A stretch of 64,000 bases of DNA from Sphingomonas sp. TREG-RG-20F-R18-01 (GCF_022662475.1 NZ_JAKNQQ010000005.1:302117-366116), one strand, 5' to 3'; numbered from the stretch's first letter, positions 17,664 through 26,746 are shown. Program-made: numbers and translations. Notes: generated by a model from the letters alone, not told the origin.

Positions 17664-19682
17664 ATGACCCTACAGGCGTCTGCATCCTTGCCGATCGAAC
17701 AGGAAATCGCGCGCCTGCGCGACGTGCAAAGCGCCGGACAGCACGCCGCGGCGCTCGCGCAGCTGCAAAGCCTGTTGGCGGACTTTCCCGACAATCGCGA
17801 TCTGCTGTTGCTCGCCGCGAGCAGCCAACGCCATCTTGGACAGATCAAGGCGTCGCTTGCGACGCTCGACCAACTGGCCGAACGCCATCCCGCCTTCAGC
17901 CTGCTGCATCAGGAGCGCGGACTGTGCCATGTCGCGCGCAAGGATGCGCCCGCGGCGATCGACGCACTGCTGGCAGCGGTGAACGCCAACCCGGCCTTGC
18001 CGATGAGCTGGAAGATGCTTGCCGGCGTCTTTCGTCTCGTCGGCGATACCGAGCAGGCCGCCACCGCCACCGCACACGTCGAGGCTTTGCACGCCCTGCC
18101 GCCGCCGATCGTCACCGCCACGGCGCTTTACGCCGACGGCGACCTAGCGCCGGCCGAATCGCTGATCCGCGCGTTTCTGCTCGGCTATGGCGATCATCCG
18201 GAGGCGATGCGGTTGCTCGCCAAGATCGGCATGGCACGGAACGTCTACGACGATGCCGAACTGCTGCTCGAGGCCGTGGTCGCCATGCTGCCCGAGCATC
18301 GCGCGGCCCGCTTCGAATATGCGCAATGCCTCGCATGGCGCCACAAATACGTGGCGGCACGCGCGGAGATCGCGCGGTTGCGGGCGGTCGATCCGGGTCA
18401 TTTCGATTATCGCACGCTCGACGCCACCGTCTCAGTGGGGCTGGGGAATCATGCCGCGGCGATCGCGCTGTATCGCGCCATGCTCGCGGACGATCCTGCC
18501 CCTTCGGCGGCAGCCGATGTGTACCTCTGGCTCGGCCATGCGCTCAAGACGATCGGCGACCTGCCGGCGGCGATCGACGCCTATCGCGCCGCCGCAGCCC
18601 TGCGACCCGGGTTCGGCGATGCCTATTGGAGCCTGGCCAACCTGAAGACGTTCCGGTTCGACGCTGCCACGATGGCACGGATGCGCGACGAGGAGGCACG
18701 AGCCACGACCGCGCCGATCGATCGCGTGCAGCTGTGCTTCGCGCTCGGCAAGGCGCTGGAGGATCGCGGCGAGATCGCGGCATCCTGGCAATGCTATGAA
18801 CGCGGCAATGCGCTGCAACGCGCGACCAGTCGCTACCGCGCCGAAATCCTCGAGACCAATACGCGCGAGCAGATCGCGGTCTGTACCCCGGCATTCTTCG
18901 CCGCACGCAAGGGCTGGGGCGCCCCCGGGCGCGACCCGATCTTCATCCTCGGCCTGCCACGCTCAGGCTCGACGTTGATCGAGCAGATCCTCGCTTCGCA
19001 CAGCCAGGTCGAGGGGACACAGGAACTCGCCGACGTCCAGCGCATCGTTCAGGAACTCCAGGGGCGCGATCCCGACCTCGACCATCCGCTGTATCCCGCC
19101 TGTCTCGCCGATCTCACGCGCGCGCAGGCGACTGCTCTGGGCGAGCGCTATCTCGACGAAACGCGCATCTATCGCACCAGCGACCGACCGTTCTTCATCG
19201 ACAAGATGCCCAACAACTTCCGCCACGTCGGGCTGATCAAGCTGATCCTGCCCAACGCCCGGATCATCGACGCGCGGCGCGACCCGATGGCGTGCTGCTT
19301 CAGCAACCTGAAGCAGCTGTTCGCGCAAGGGCAGGAATTCTCGTACAGCAGCGACGATATCGCGCGTTATTATCGCACCTATCTCGATCTGATGGGGCAT
19401 TGGGACGTGGCGCTGCCCGGCCAGGTGCTGCGCGTCCAGCACGAGGATGTCGTCGACGATCTCGAGCACAGCGTACGGACGATCCTGGACTTTTGCGGGC
19501 TCGACTTCGAACCGGCCTGTCTTGCCTTCCACGAGAACCGCCGCAGCGTCCGCACGCCGAGCTCGGAACAGGTGCGCCAGCCGATCTTCCGCGATGGGCT
19601 CGACCAGTGGAAGCGGTACGCGCCGTGGCTCCAGGATCTGGAAGCGGCGCTGGGTGATGCCGTGACGCGTTACCGCAGCTGA
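17664..19682 (+). CDS. TPR-repeat sulfotransferase family protein
   Basis: 672 residues from the ATG at 17664. Residues 1 to about 390 form a chain of TPR-like helical repeats (for example AAAIALYRAMLADDPAPS). Residues about 420-650 are a sulfotransferase fold with the PAPS 5'-phosphosulfate loop LPRSGST (431-437), a DKMPNNF motif and the 3'-phosphate-type stretch RRDPMACCFSN. The family transfers sulfate from PAPS to proteins or glycans. Such fusions are often found beside TonB receptors in sphingomonads, but their acceptor is unknown. There is no signal peptide. It sits between the receptor and the phosphonate enzymes with a hairpin before it. Confidence 0.85.
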   Translation: MTLQASASLPIEQEIARLRDVQSAGQHAAALAQLQSLLADFPDNRDLLLLAASSQRHLGQIKASLATLDQLAERHPAFSLLHQERGLCHVARKDAPAAIDALLAAVNANPALPMSWKMLAGVFRLVGDTEQAATATAHVEALHALPPPIVTATALYADGDLAPAESLIRAFLLGYGDHPEAMRLLAKIGMARNVYDDAELLLEAVVAMLPEHRAARFEYAQCLAWRHKYVAARAEIARLRAVDPGHFDYRTLDATVSVGLGNHAAAIALYRAMLADDPAPSAAADVYLWLGHALKTIGDLPAAIDAYRAAAALRPGFGDAYWSLANLKTFRFDAATMARMRDEEARATTAPIDRVQLCFALGKALEDRGEIAASWQCYERGNALQRATSRYRAEILETNTREQIAVCTPAFFAARKGWGAPGRDPIFILGLPRSGSTLIEQILASHSQVEGTQELADVQRIVQELQGRDPDLDHPLYPACLADLTRAQATALGERYLDETRIYRTSDRPFFIDKMPNNFRHVGLIKLILPNARIIDARRDPMACCFSNLKQLFAQGQEFSYSSDDIARYYRTYLDLMGHWDVALPGQVLRVQHEDVVDDLEHSVRTILDFCGLDFEPACLAFHENRRSVRTPSSEQVRQPIFRDGLDQWKRYAPWLQDLEAALGDAVTRYRS

Positions 19683-19773
19683 GCCATAGGTCGCGCCTAT
19701 AGGCAGCATTCAGTCAAAGCCTTGGCCCCGCCGAACCGGCACGGCCAAGGCGGCACGCAGCAAGGAGACTGCC

Positions 19774-20901
19774 GTGCCACCCGAATCGTTCGATCTTGCC
19801 GTTGTCGGCGCCGGCATCGTTGGCTTGGCACATGCGCTGGCCGCCGGGCGGCTTGGCCAGAAGGTGGTGGTGGTCGACCGCGACGCTCAGGCAAACGGTG
19901 CGTCGATCCGCAATTTCGGCTTCGTCACGGTGACCGGCCAGGAGCAGGGCGACGTGTGGCGGCGCGCGCGTCGGTCCCGCGACGTCTGGGCCGAAGTGGC
20001 GGGTCCGGCGGGGATCGCGATCGAGCAACGCGGACTGCTGCTCGTCGCGCAGCGCCCGGAAGCGCGCCTGGTGTGCGAAGCGTTTCTCGATACCGACATG
20101 GCCGCGGGGTGCCGCTGGCTCGACCATGCCGCCGCGCGCACGCGCCTCGGCGGGATCCGGCCGGTACAGCTCGAAGGCGCGCTCGAAAGCGACGTCGAAC
20201 TGCGCGTCGAATCCCGCACCGCCATCCCTGCCCTCGCCGCCTGGCTCGAAACCGCCCACGGGGTCTCGTTTCGACGGGGCGTCGCCGTACAGGGTGTCGA
20301 CACCGGCTGCCTCACCACCGCCGCGGGCGAGATCCGCGCGCGCGCGATCGTGGTGTGCCCGGGCGACGACCTGGCAACGCTGTTCCCCGACGCCCTGGCC
20401 GGCGTGACCCGCTCCAAGCTGCAGATGCTGCGGCTTGCCGCGCCCGGCTATCGGCTGCCCGCGACGATCATGTCCGACCTCGGGCTTACGCGCTATCTCG
20501 GCTATGCCGCGCTGCCCGCCGCGCGCCCGTTGCGAAAGCGGCTCGAAAGCGAGCAGCCCGCGCAACTGGCCAATGGCGTCCACCTGATCGTTGCGCAAAG
20601 TGCCGACGGCAGCCTGGTCGTCGGCGACAGCCATCATTACGGCAAGACGCCCGACCCGTTCTCAAGCGAAGCGGTCGACCGCCTCATCCTCGACGAATTC
20701 CGCGCGGTGTTCGGCGCCGTGCCGCCGGTGCTCGAACGCTGGACCGGCACGTATGCCTCCGCCGCCACGCACAGCATCGTCACCACGCCCGCGGCGGGCG
20801 TACGCCTGGTGGTCGTGACCAGCGGCACCGGCGCCTCGACCAGCTTCGGTCTGGCGGAAGACGTCATCGCCGATCTTCTCCCGCAGAAAGCGAACGCATG
20901 A
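19774..20901 (+). CDS. FAD-dependent aminophosphonate oxidoreductase (DAO family)
   Basis: 375 residues from a GTG at 19774 with AAGGAG 7 nt upstream. The N-terminal Rossmann motif VVGAGIVG (G12, G14, G17) binds FAD. GASIRNFGFVTVTGQ and the C-terminal TSGTGASTSFGLAED loop fit the D-amino-acid-oxidase-like group linked to phosphonatases (TIGR03364 as remembered). The overlap with the phosphonoacetaldehyde hydrolase (ATGA at 20898) indicates that it makes phosphonoacetaldehyde by oxidising 2-aminoethylphosphonate or an N-methyl or hydroxy derivative. No PhnW transaminase is seen in the window, so this enzyme probably takes its place. The exact substrate is not proven. Confidence 0.82.
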   Translation: MPPESFDLAVVGAGIVGLAHALAAGRLGQKVVVVDRDAQANGASIRNFGFVTVTGQEQGDVWRRARRSRDVWAEVAGPAGIAIEQRGLLLVAQRPEARLVCEAFLDTDMAAGCRWLDHAAARTRLGGIRPVQLEGALESDVELRVESRTAIPALAAWLETAHGVSFRRGVAVQGVDTGCLTTAAGEIRARAIVVCPGDDLATLFPDALAGVTRSKLQMLRLAAPGYRLPATIMSDLGLTRYLGYAALPAARPLRKRLESEQPAQLANGVHLIVAQSADGSLVVGDSHHYGKTPDPFSSEAVDRLILDEFRAVFGAVPPVLERWTGTYASAATHSIVTTPAAGVRLVVVTSGTGASTSFGLAEDVIADLLPQKANA

Positions 20902-21710
20902 CCTTTCCCGTCAAGGCCGTCGTGCTCGATTGGGCCGGCACGATGATCGACCACGGCTGCCGCGCGCCGGTCGTGGCGCTGCAGCGCGTATTCGACGGGG
21001 CCGGGGTGGCGATTTCCGAAGCCGAGGCCCGCGCCGACATGGGACGCGCCAAGCGGGATCACATCCGCGCGATCCTCGCCGCGCCGCGCATCGCCGTGGC
21101 GTGGCAAGCGGCGCACGACCGAGCCTCCAGCGAGGACGACGTCGCCCGGCTGCATGATGCGGTCGAGCCGCTGATGCGCAGCGCCGCCAGGGATTGCGCC
21201 GCGCTCATTCCGGGGGCCGCCGCGCTCGCCGCGACGTTGCGGGCGCGCGGCGTCCGCATCGGCTCGTGCACCGGTTACACCCGGCCGATGATGGCGGAAA
21301 TCCTGCCGCTCGCCGCCGAACAAGGCTATGCGCCCGAAGCCGTGATCTGCTCGGGCGAGACGCTCGAAGGGCGACCGTCCCCGCTGATGCTGTGGAAGGC
21401 ACTGGTCGAGCTCGGCGTGTGGCCGGCCTGGTCGTGCGTCAAGGTCGATGACGCGACGGTCGGGATCGGAGAGGGCAAAGCCGCCGGCGCGTGGACCGTC
21501 GGGCTCGCCGCGTCCGGCAATGGCGTCGGGCTCGACTATGCCGCGCTGCAGGCGCTCCCGGCCGGCGAACGCACGCGCCGCGTCAGCGCCGCCGCCGCCG
21601 AGCTTCGCGCCGCCGGTGCCGATTATGTGATCGATAGCGTTGCCGATCTCTGGCCGGTGCTCGAAACCATCGCGGCGCGGATCACCGCAGGCGAACGGCC
21701 GATGGCATGA
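20898..21710 (+). CDS. phnX: Phosphonoacetaldehyde hydrolase
   Basis: 270 residues, the normal length for PhnX. A HAD-type enzyme that splits the C-P bond of phosphonoacetaldehyde to acetaldehyde and phosphate. Motif I is LDWAGTMIDHG with nucleophile D11. The cap domain has the Schiff-base Lys52 in MGRAKRDHIRAI. GSCTGYTRPMM and VKVDDATVGIGEGKAAG are the later motifs. Its start overlaps the oxidase stop, and its stop overlaps the transporter start (both ATGA), so the three are one translational unit. This gene is the strongest evidence for a phosphonate pathway here. Confidence 0.92.
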   Translation: MTFPVKAVVLDWAGTMIDHGCRAPVVALQRVFDGAGVAISEAEARADMGRAKRDHIRAILAAPRIAVAWQAAHDRASSEDDVARLHDAVEPLMRSAARDCAALIPGAAALAATLRARGVRIGSCTGYTRPMMAEILPLAAEQGYAPEAVICSGETLEGRPSPLMLWKALVELGVWPAWSCVKVDDATVGIGEGKAAGAWTVGLAASGNGVGLDYAALQALPAGERTRRVSAAAAELRAAGADYVIDSVADLWPVLETIAARITAGERPMA

Positions 21711-23032
21711 CCCGCGGCGACAGCATCGTCACGCGCTGGCTCCGCACCGCTCCGCCCGCGCTGTTCGCGCTCTATGGCGGCGGCGCGGCGTTCGCCGCTT
21801 ATTTCGCGATGTACGCGTTTCGCAAACCGTTCACATCGGCCAGCTACGTGCACGTCCCCGGATGGCCGTTCGCGATCGACTTCAAGGTCGTGATCGTCAT
21901 CGCGCAGGTCGCAGGCTATGCGTTGTCCAAGATCCTGGGCATCAAAATCGTCTCCGAAATGCCACCGGCGCGGCGCGGCGCGGCGATCCTGCTGTTGATC
22001 GGCCTGTCCGAACTTGCCCTGGTCGGCTTCGCCGTCCTGCCGCCGGTGCTGGCGGTTGCCGGGCTGTTCCTCAACGGGCTTGCGTTGGGGATGATCTGGG
22101 GGTTGGTGTTCGGCTTCCTGGAGGGCCGTCGACTGACCGAAGTGCTCGGTGCGATGCTGTGCGCGACTTTCATCCTGGCCTCCGGCGTGGTCAAGTCGGT
22201 CGGCGAGACCGTTCTGCAGAACGCCTGGGCGACCGAGCGCTGGATGCCGGCGACGACCGGTCTGCTGTTCACGCCCCTCCTGCTGGCGGCGGTTTGGGCC
22301 TTGGTGCAATTGCCGCCCCCCGATGCCGCCGACGAAGCCGAACGCCGTCCGCGCACGCCGATGAACGCCACGCAGCGCGCAGCGCTGTTCGCGGCGCATG
22401 CACCGGCGCTGATCGCCTTGATCGCCATATATGTGCTGCTGACCGCGTTGCGCGATTTTCGCGACAATTTTGCCGCCGAGATTTGGGGAGAGCTGGGCTT
22501 CGGTGGCGAGGCCAGCATCTTCACCTGGTCCGAAGTGCCCGTCGCGGTGATTGTGCTGGGTGCCCTCGGCCTGCTGATGCTGGTGCGCGACAACGCCAAT
22601 GCGGTGCTGTGGAACCTGCGGCTCATCGCGATCGGCCTGGCGACGCTCGGCATCGCCACGGCGGCGTTCCAACTGGGGTGGATTGGACCGGTGTGGTGGA
22701 TGGTCGCGATCGGCGCGGGATTGTACCTCGCCTACACGCCGTTCAATGCGCTGCTGTTCGATCGGCTCATGGCGGCGACGGCATTCGCCGGCAATGCCGG
22801 CTTCCTGATCTATGTGGCCGACGCAAGCGGCTATTGTGGCAGCGTCGCGCTGTTGCTGCTGCGCAGCTTCGGGCATGTGTCGCTCAACTGGAGCGGCTTC
22901 CTGTGCGACATATGTTATGCCACATGCGCAATAGGGCTCGTCGCGACGGCGTGGGCGATCCGACGTTTCCGCGCCGTGCTGCGCACCGACGGCGATCGTC
23001 CGTCCTGGTGCGAGGCGACGGCGACGACGTGA
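21707..23032 (+). CDS. DUF5690 family membrane transporter
   Basis: 441 residues with about twelve hydrophobic helices in an MFS-like pattern. Recognisable DUF5690 stretches include FAAYFAMYAFRKPFTSA, QVAGYALSKILGIK and VFGFLEGRRLTEVLGA. It overlaps the phnX stop by ATGA. The position suggests it carries the aminophosphonate (or a product) across the inner membrane, replacing the ABC or AepP-type transporters usual for 2-aminoethylphosphonate. That role is inferred from context. The family has no firm biochemical assignment that I know of. Confidence 0.75.
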   Translation: MTRGDSIVTRWLRTAPPALFALYGGGAAFAAYFAMYAFRKPFTSASYVHVPGWPFAIDFKVVIVIAQVAGYALSKILGIKIVSEMPPARRGAAILLLIGLSELALVGFAVLPPVLAVAGLFLNGLALGMIWGLVFGFLEGRRLTEVLGAMLCATFILASGVVKSVGETVLQNAWATERWMPATTGLLFTPLLLAAVWALVQLPPPDAADEAERRPRTPMNATQRAALFAAHAPALIALIAIYVLLTALRDFRDNFAAEIWGELGFGGEASIFTWSEVPVAVIVLGALGLLMLVRDNANAVLWNLRLIAIGLATLGIATAAFQLGWIGPVWWMVAIGAGLYLAYTPFNALLFDRLMAATAFAGNAGFLIYVADASGYCGSVALLLLRSFGHVSLNWSGFLCDICYATCAIGLVATAWAIRRFRAVLRTDGDRPSWCEATATT

Positions 23033-23114
23033 GGCGCGACAGGATTTGTGACGCGATCCCGCCGGGGCGCGGGTAGGTCGCCGACGATTCGACCGGTTCG
23101 ACAGGAGCTCAGCG

Positions 23115-25232
23115 ATGTCCTCTCCCGATTATGACCGGCGCGCCGTTCTCCGCGCGATGCTCGCATCCGGCGGCGCCGCGGCGGCGTTCATGCCCGCGAT
23201 CGCACGCGCGCTGGAAATTCCAGCCGACCGGCGCAGCGGGACGATCATGGATGTCGACCATGTCGTGATCCTGACCCAGGAGAACCGCGCGTTCGACCAC
23301 TATTTCGGCGCACTCAACGGCGTGCGCGGGTTTGGCGATCGCTTCGCGATTCCGGTGCCCGATCATGGCGATCGATCCGATGGCACCGTCTTCGTCCAGC
23401 CGAACGAACGGGATGGCGTGCCCGGGCTGATCGCTCCGTTCCACTTCGACACCCACGAGGATTTTGCGCTGGTCCGGCACGACGGGACGCCGCACACCTT
23501 CCCCGACAGCCAAGCGGCGTGGGACAATGGCCGGATGGGGGCCTGGACCAAGGCCAAGCACAATCATGCGATGGGCTATTTCACCCGGGCCGACCTGCCG
23601 TTCCAATATGCGCTCGCCGAAGCCTTCACGCTGTGCGACGCTTATCACGCCGCAACGCACATGGGGACGAACCCCAACCGGCTGTTCCTCTGGACCGGTA
23701 CCAATGACCCGGCGGGCAAGGGCCATGGGCCGGTGATCGACAACAGTTATGATTCGTTCGCGGATCCGCACGGTCACGGCGGCTATACCTGGACGACCTA
23801 TCCCGAGCGGCTGCTGGCGGCCGGGGTCGGCTTCCAGATCTACCAGGACATGGCCGACAATTTCACCGACAACCCGCTGGCGGGTTTCCGGCGCTATCGG
23901 GCGGCACGGGCGGCCACGTCCGGCCCCGAGGCAGACCTGTTCCGCCGCACGCTGACGACGCGGGATCTCGACCTGCTGAAGGCCGATGTCGTCGCGGGCA
24001 CGCTGCCGTCGGTGTCATGGATCATCGCTCCCGCCGCGTATTCGGAGCACCCAACGCCATCGTCGCCGCTGCAAGGCGCCGATTATACCGCGCGCGTGCT
24101 CGATGCGCTGACAAGCAACCCCAAGGTGTGGGCACGGACCGTCTTCATCCTCAACTTCGACGAAAACGACGGGCTGTTCGACCACGTCCCGCCACCCGCC
24201 CCACCGGCGCGCGACCCGGGCGATCCGACGCGGATGATCGGCGGGACGACGATCCCGGTCGACGACGACTATCATATCCACGCCCAAGGCACCGCCGACG
24301 CACCGTATCTGCACCGTGCCTACGGTCTCGGCATGCGCGTCCCGCTCTACGCGATTTCGCCGTGGAGCCGCGGCGGCTATGTCGCCTCCGACGTGTTCGA
24401 TCACACCAGCGTCATCCGCTTTCTGGAAACCCGCTTCGGTGTCCACGAGCCCAATATCAGTGCATGGCGGCGGGCCGTGTGCGGCGATCTCACCAGCTGC
24501 TTCGATTTCGAGACGCCCAACGCCCAGCCATTCTTCCCCACGCTGCCCGCCACCGCCGCGTTGGCCAAACGCGCGAGCGGGCTGCCCCTCGCCCGGCCCG
24601 ATCCGCCCGCGACACTGATCGCGCCACGCCAGGAAAAGGGCGTGCGGCGGCGTCGCGCGACGCAGTATCGACTCGCCGCCATCCTCGAGCGGAACGACAC
24701 GGGACTGGCGTTGCGGCTCGACAATCCCGGCACCGCCCAGGCCGCCGTATTCCATGTCTACGATGCGCTTGCGCTGGAGGCGGTCCCGCGGCGCTACACC
24801 GTCGGCGCCGGACGGTCGCTGATCTGCGACGTGGTGCCAGATGCCACCGGACGCCACGACCTCTTCGTCCTCGCGCCAAACGGCTTCCATCGACGTTTCG
24901 CCGCGCACGCGGTCTGCTTCAGTCCGATGCTCGATCGCGCGGGACGGTTGCAGCTGCGCAATCTTGCGGCGCGTTCGACCGAACCGACGATCACGGACCT
25001 CGCTTATGGTGCCGCGCCGCGCCACTGTACGCTGGCCCCGGGGGGCACCGCGACGCTGGCGCTGGATCTCGCGCATAGCCATGGTTGGTACGATCTGAGG
25101 ATACGCGCCGACGGCCAGGTCGTGCGGCTCGCCGGGCATGTCGAGAATGGCCGCGCCAGCTATTCCGATCCTGCCGCGCTCGGCCCGGCACCCGTTGCGT
25201 TCGAAACCGCGGAAAGCCTGCTCAAGCGCTGA
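23115..25232 (+). CDS. Phosphocholine-type phospholipase C, Tat-exported
   Basis: 705 residues with an AGGAG ribosome site. Twin-arginine signal DRRAVLRAML (R8-R9). The phosphoesterase domain begins DVDHVVILTQENRAFDHYFG and includes HAATHMGTNPNRLFLW and LNFDENDGLFDHVPPP, motifs of bacterial phosphocholine-preferring phospholipase C (PlcH/PlcN group). Two C-terminal beta domains of the DUF756 type follow. It would act in the periplasm or outside the cell to release diacylglycerol or ceramide plus the phosphorylated head group. It lies 82 nt after the transporter. A link to phosphonolipid breakdown is suggested by context and unproven. Confidence 0.87.
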   Translation: MSSPDYDRRAVLRAMLASGGAAAAFMPAIARALEIPADRRSGTIMDVDHVVILTQENRAFDHYFGALNGVRGFGDRFAIPVPDHGDRSDGTVFVQPNERDGVPGLIAPFHFDTHEDFALVRHDGTPHTFPDSQAAWDNGRMGAWTKAKHNHAMGYFTRADLPFQYALAEAFTLCDAYHAATHMGTNPNRLFLWTGTNDPAGKGHGPVIDNSYDSFADPHGHGGYTWTTYPERLLAAGVGFQIYQDMADNFTDNPLAGFRRYRAARAATSGPEADLFRRTLTTRDLDLLKADVVAGTLPSVSWIIAPAAYSEHPTPSSPLQGADYTARVLDALTSNPKVWARTVFILNFDENDGLFDHVPPPAPPARDPGDPTRMIGGTTIPVDDDYHIHAQGTADAPYLHRAYGLGMRVPLYAISPWSRGGYVASDVFDHTSVIRFLETRFGVHEPNISAWRRAVCGDLTSCFDFETPNAQPFFPTLPATAALAKRASGLPLARPDPPATLIAPRQEKGVRRRRATQYRLAAILERNDTGLALRLDNPGTAQAAVFHVYDALALEAVPRRYTVGAGRSLICDVVPDATGRHDLFVLAPNGFHRRFAAHAVCFSPMLDRAGRLQLRNLAARSTEPTITDLAYGAAPRHCTLAPGGTATLALDLAHSHGWYDLRIRADGQVVRLAGHVENGRASYSDPAALGPAPVAFETAESLLKR

Positions 25233-25283
25233 TGCGGGCGGCCATCGATCCGCAGAAGTCCCGCCTGGACGACGCCGCCCCGA

Positions 25284-26189
25284 TCACGTGACCGCCGCGC
25301 CGAAACACAGGCGCACGTTCGATCTCGGCGCGGCGGCCTTCGCCGGGTCGAGCGCGCGCACCCGACCCGTCATCGGGACGAAGGTCGCGGGCCCCAACGA
25401 ACATTCGTCGAGCGCGTTCGGCAGCTTCGTCAGCACCAGCAGTTCTTCTTCGAGCGCGGTGGGGCCGACCGGAATGATCAGCCGACCACCGACCTTGAGC
25501 TGGTCGACCAGGGCCTTCGGTACGGTCTTGGTTCCGGCGGCCACGACGATCACATCAAACGGGGCGCTCGGCACCCATCCTTCAAACCCGTCGCCTTGCC
25601 GGACGGCGACATTGCCGTAGCCGAGCCGCTGCAGCCGCGTACGGGCTTGCCTGGTCAGTTGCGGCACGATTTCCACCGATGTCACCGTGCGCGCCAGACG
25701 GCTCAATAGCGCGGCCTGGTAGCCCGAGCCCGTCCCGATATCGAGCACGTTTGCATCGGGCGTCAGCTTCGCGGCAACGGTCATGATCGCGACGATATAG
25801 GCATCGGAGATGGTCTGTCCGAAGCCGATGTCGAGCGAGGCGGGCACATAGGCGGCCTTCCTGTGCGGCTTGTCGACGAAACGCTCGCGCGGAATCGCGT
25901 TCATCGTCGCCAGGACCTGGTCGAGCCCCGCCAGATCGATCGTCGAATGGCGCTTTTCGACCTCGGTCCTGATCCGCGCCAACATGGCACGCCGCCGTTC
26001 GGCCTCGGTGCCGAGCGTTATGACGTCCAGGGGTATCCACACATTGGCCTGCTCGGCGCCACGTGGCCTGGCATCCGCAATCAGCGCCTTGTTAGCCGGC
26101 GCATCGGCCGCGCCCCCGCGTTGCGCGATGGAAGCGCCGGGCACGGCCGTCAGAAGGCAGGCTGCAACCAAGGCGTTGAAATCTGGCAT
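25284..26189 (-). CDS. Protein-L-isoaspartate O-methyltransferase-like, exported
   Basis: 301 residues, about 80 longer than cytosolic PCMT. A signal-like N-terminus (NALVAACLLTAVPGASIA) precedes a charged stretch and the PCMT domain: GFGQTISDAYIVA, SAM motif LDIGTGSGYQAALL, TSVEIVPQLTRQAR, and GRLIIPVG. PCMT methylates isoaspartyl residues to start their repair. An exported form would need S-adenosylmethionine outside the cytoplasm, so either the N-terminus is an uncleaved anchor or the role differs. It converges on the phospholipase C. Confidence 0.82.
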   Translation of the reverse strand: MPDFNALVAACLLTAVPGASIAQRGGAADAPANKALIADARPRGAEQANVWIPLDVITLGTEAERRRAMLARIRTEVEKRHSTIDLAGLDQVLATMNAIPRERFVDKPHRKAAYVPASLDIGFGQTISDAYIVAIMTVAAKLTPDANVLDIGTGSGYQAALLSRLARTVTSVEIVPQLTRQARTRLQRLGYGNVAVRQGDGFEGWVPSAPFDVIVVAAGTKTVPKALVDQLKVGGRLIIPVGPTALEEELLVLTKLPNALDECSLGPATFVPMTGRVRALDPAKAAAPRSNVRLCFGAAVT

Positions 26190-26498
26190 GCCATATTCCT
26201 TGATGACGGGACACGGCGCGTCAAGGAGGCTGGTGATACGGCTTCGTCCTGACCGTGCCGATCACCACTCCCGAATCTTGGTGCAATGGCCGTGGCAATC
26301 CAGCTTCCGACGGCTCAGCCGCCAATTCCGGCGCGGCGGCACCCCCCGCGATGTACGAGCGTCGTGGCGCGCTCTGGCAGCCGCATCACGCTGAAGATCG
26401 ATCCGTACGATCGGCATGATGCCCTGCTGGCGCGATCATCGCGGAACCGGGCGTTTCGTTGCCAAGCGGACAACTCGATCACACCCTTGCGCGGCCGG
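26190..26498. other. Intergenic stretch, no gene seen
   Basis: 309 bp between the PCMT-like gene start and the tRNA. It should hold the PCMT promoter on the minus strand. No plausible coding frame, hairpin or recognisable site was found. Confidence 0.4.
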
Positions 26499-26588
26499 TG
26501 GCGGAGACGGAGAGATTCGAACTCTCGGTACGGTTTCCCGTACGACGCTTTAGCAAAGCGTTGGTTTCAGCCACTCACCCACGTCTCC
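26499..26588 (-). tRNA. tRNA-Ser(GCU)
   Basis: A 90-nt class II tRNA on the minus strand. The acceptor stem GGAGACG pairs with CGTCTCC, with discriminator G and an encoded CCA. The anticodon loop TTTGCTAA carries GCT, reading serine codons AGC and AGU. A long variable arm (GTACGGGAAACCGTAC) is typical of tRNA-Ser. The T-arm reads GAGAGTTCGAATCTCTC. No integrase gene or attachment-site duplication is visible beside it. Confidence 0.95.
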
Positions 26589-26746
26589 AGGTCACGGCGA
26601 GGTGGCTCTATAGCCGCGCTCTTCGCTGTGATCAACAGCGCGTTTAGCGGTCGTCCGACGTGAAATCGACTCGGGCTGGCGCGGTGTTCATTGTCGCGTC
26701 ATGTGATGCCGCGCTAGGATCGGAGATGCAGTTGGGGAGAATGACG

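Noticed and set aside
26499..26588. tRNA-Ser as a phage or island attachment site
   Set aside because: No integrase, no duplicated 3' tRNA end and no mobile genes nearby.
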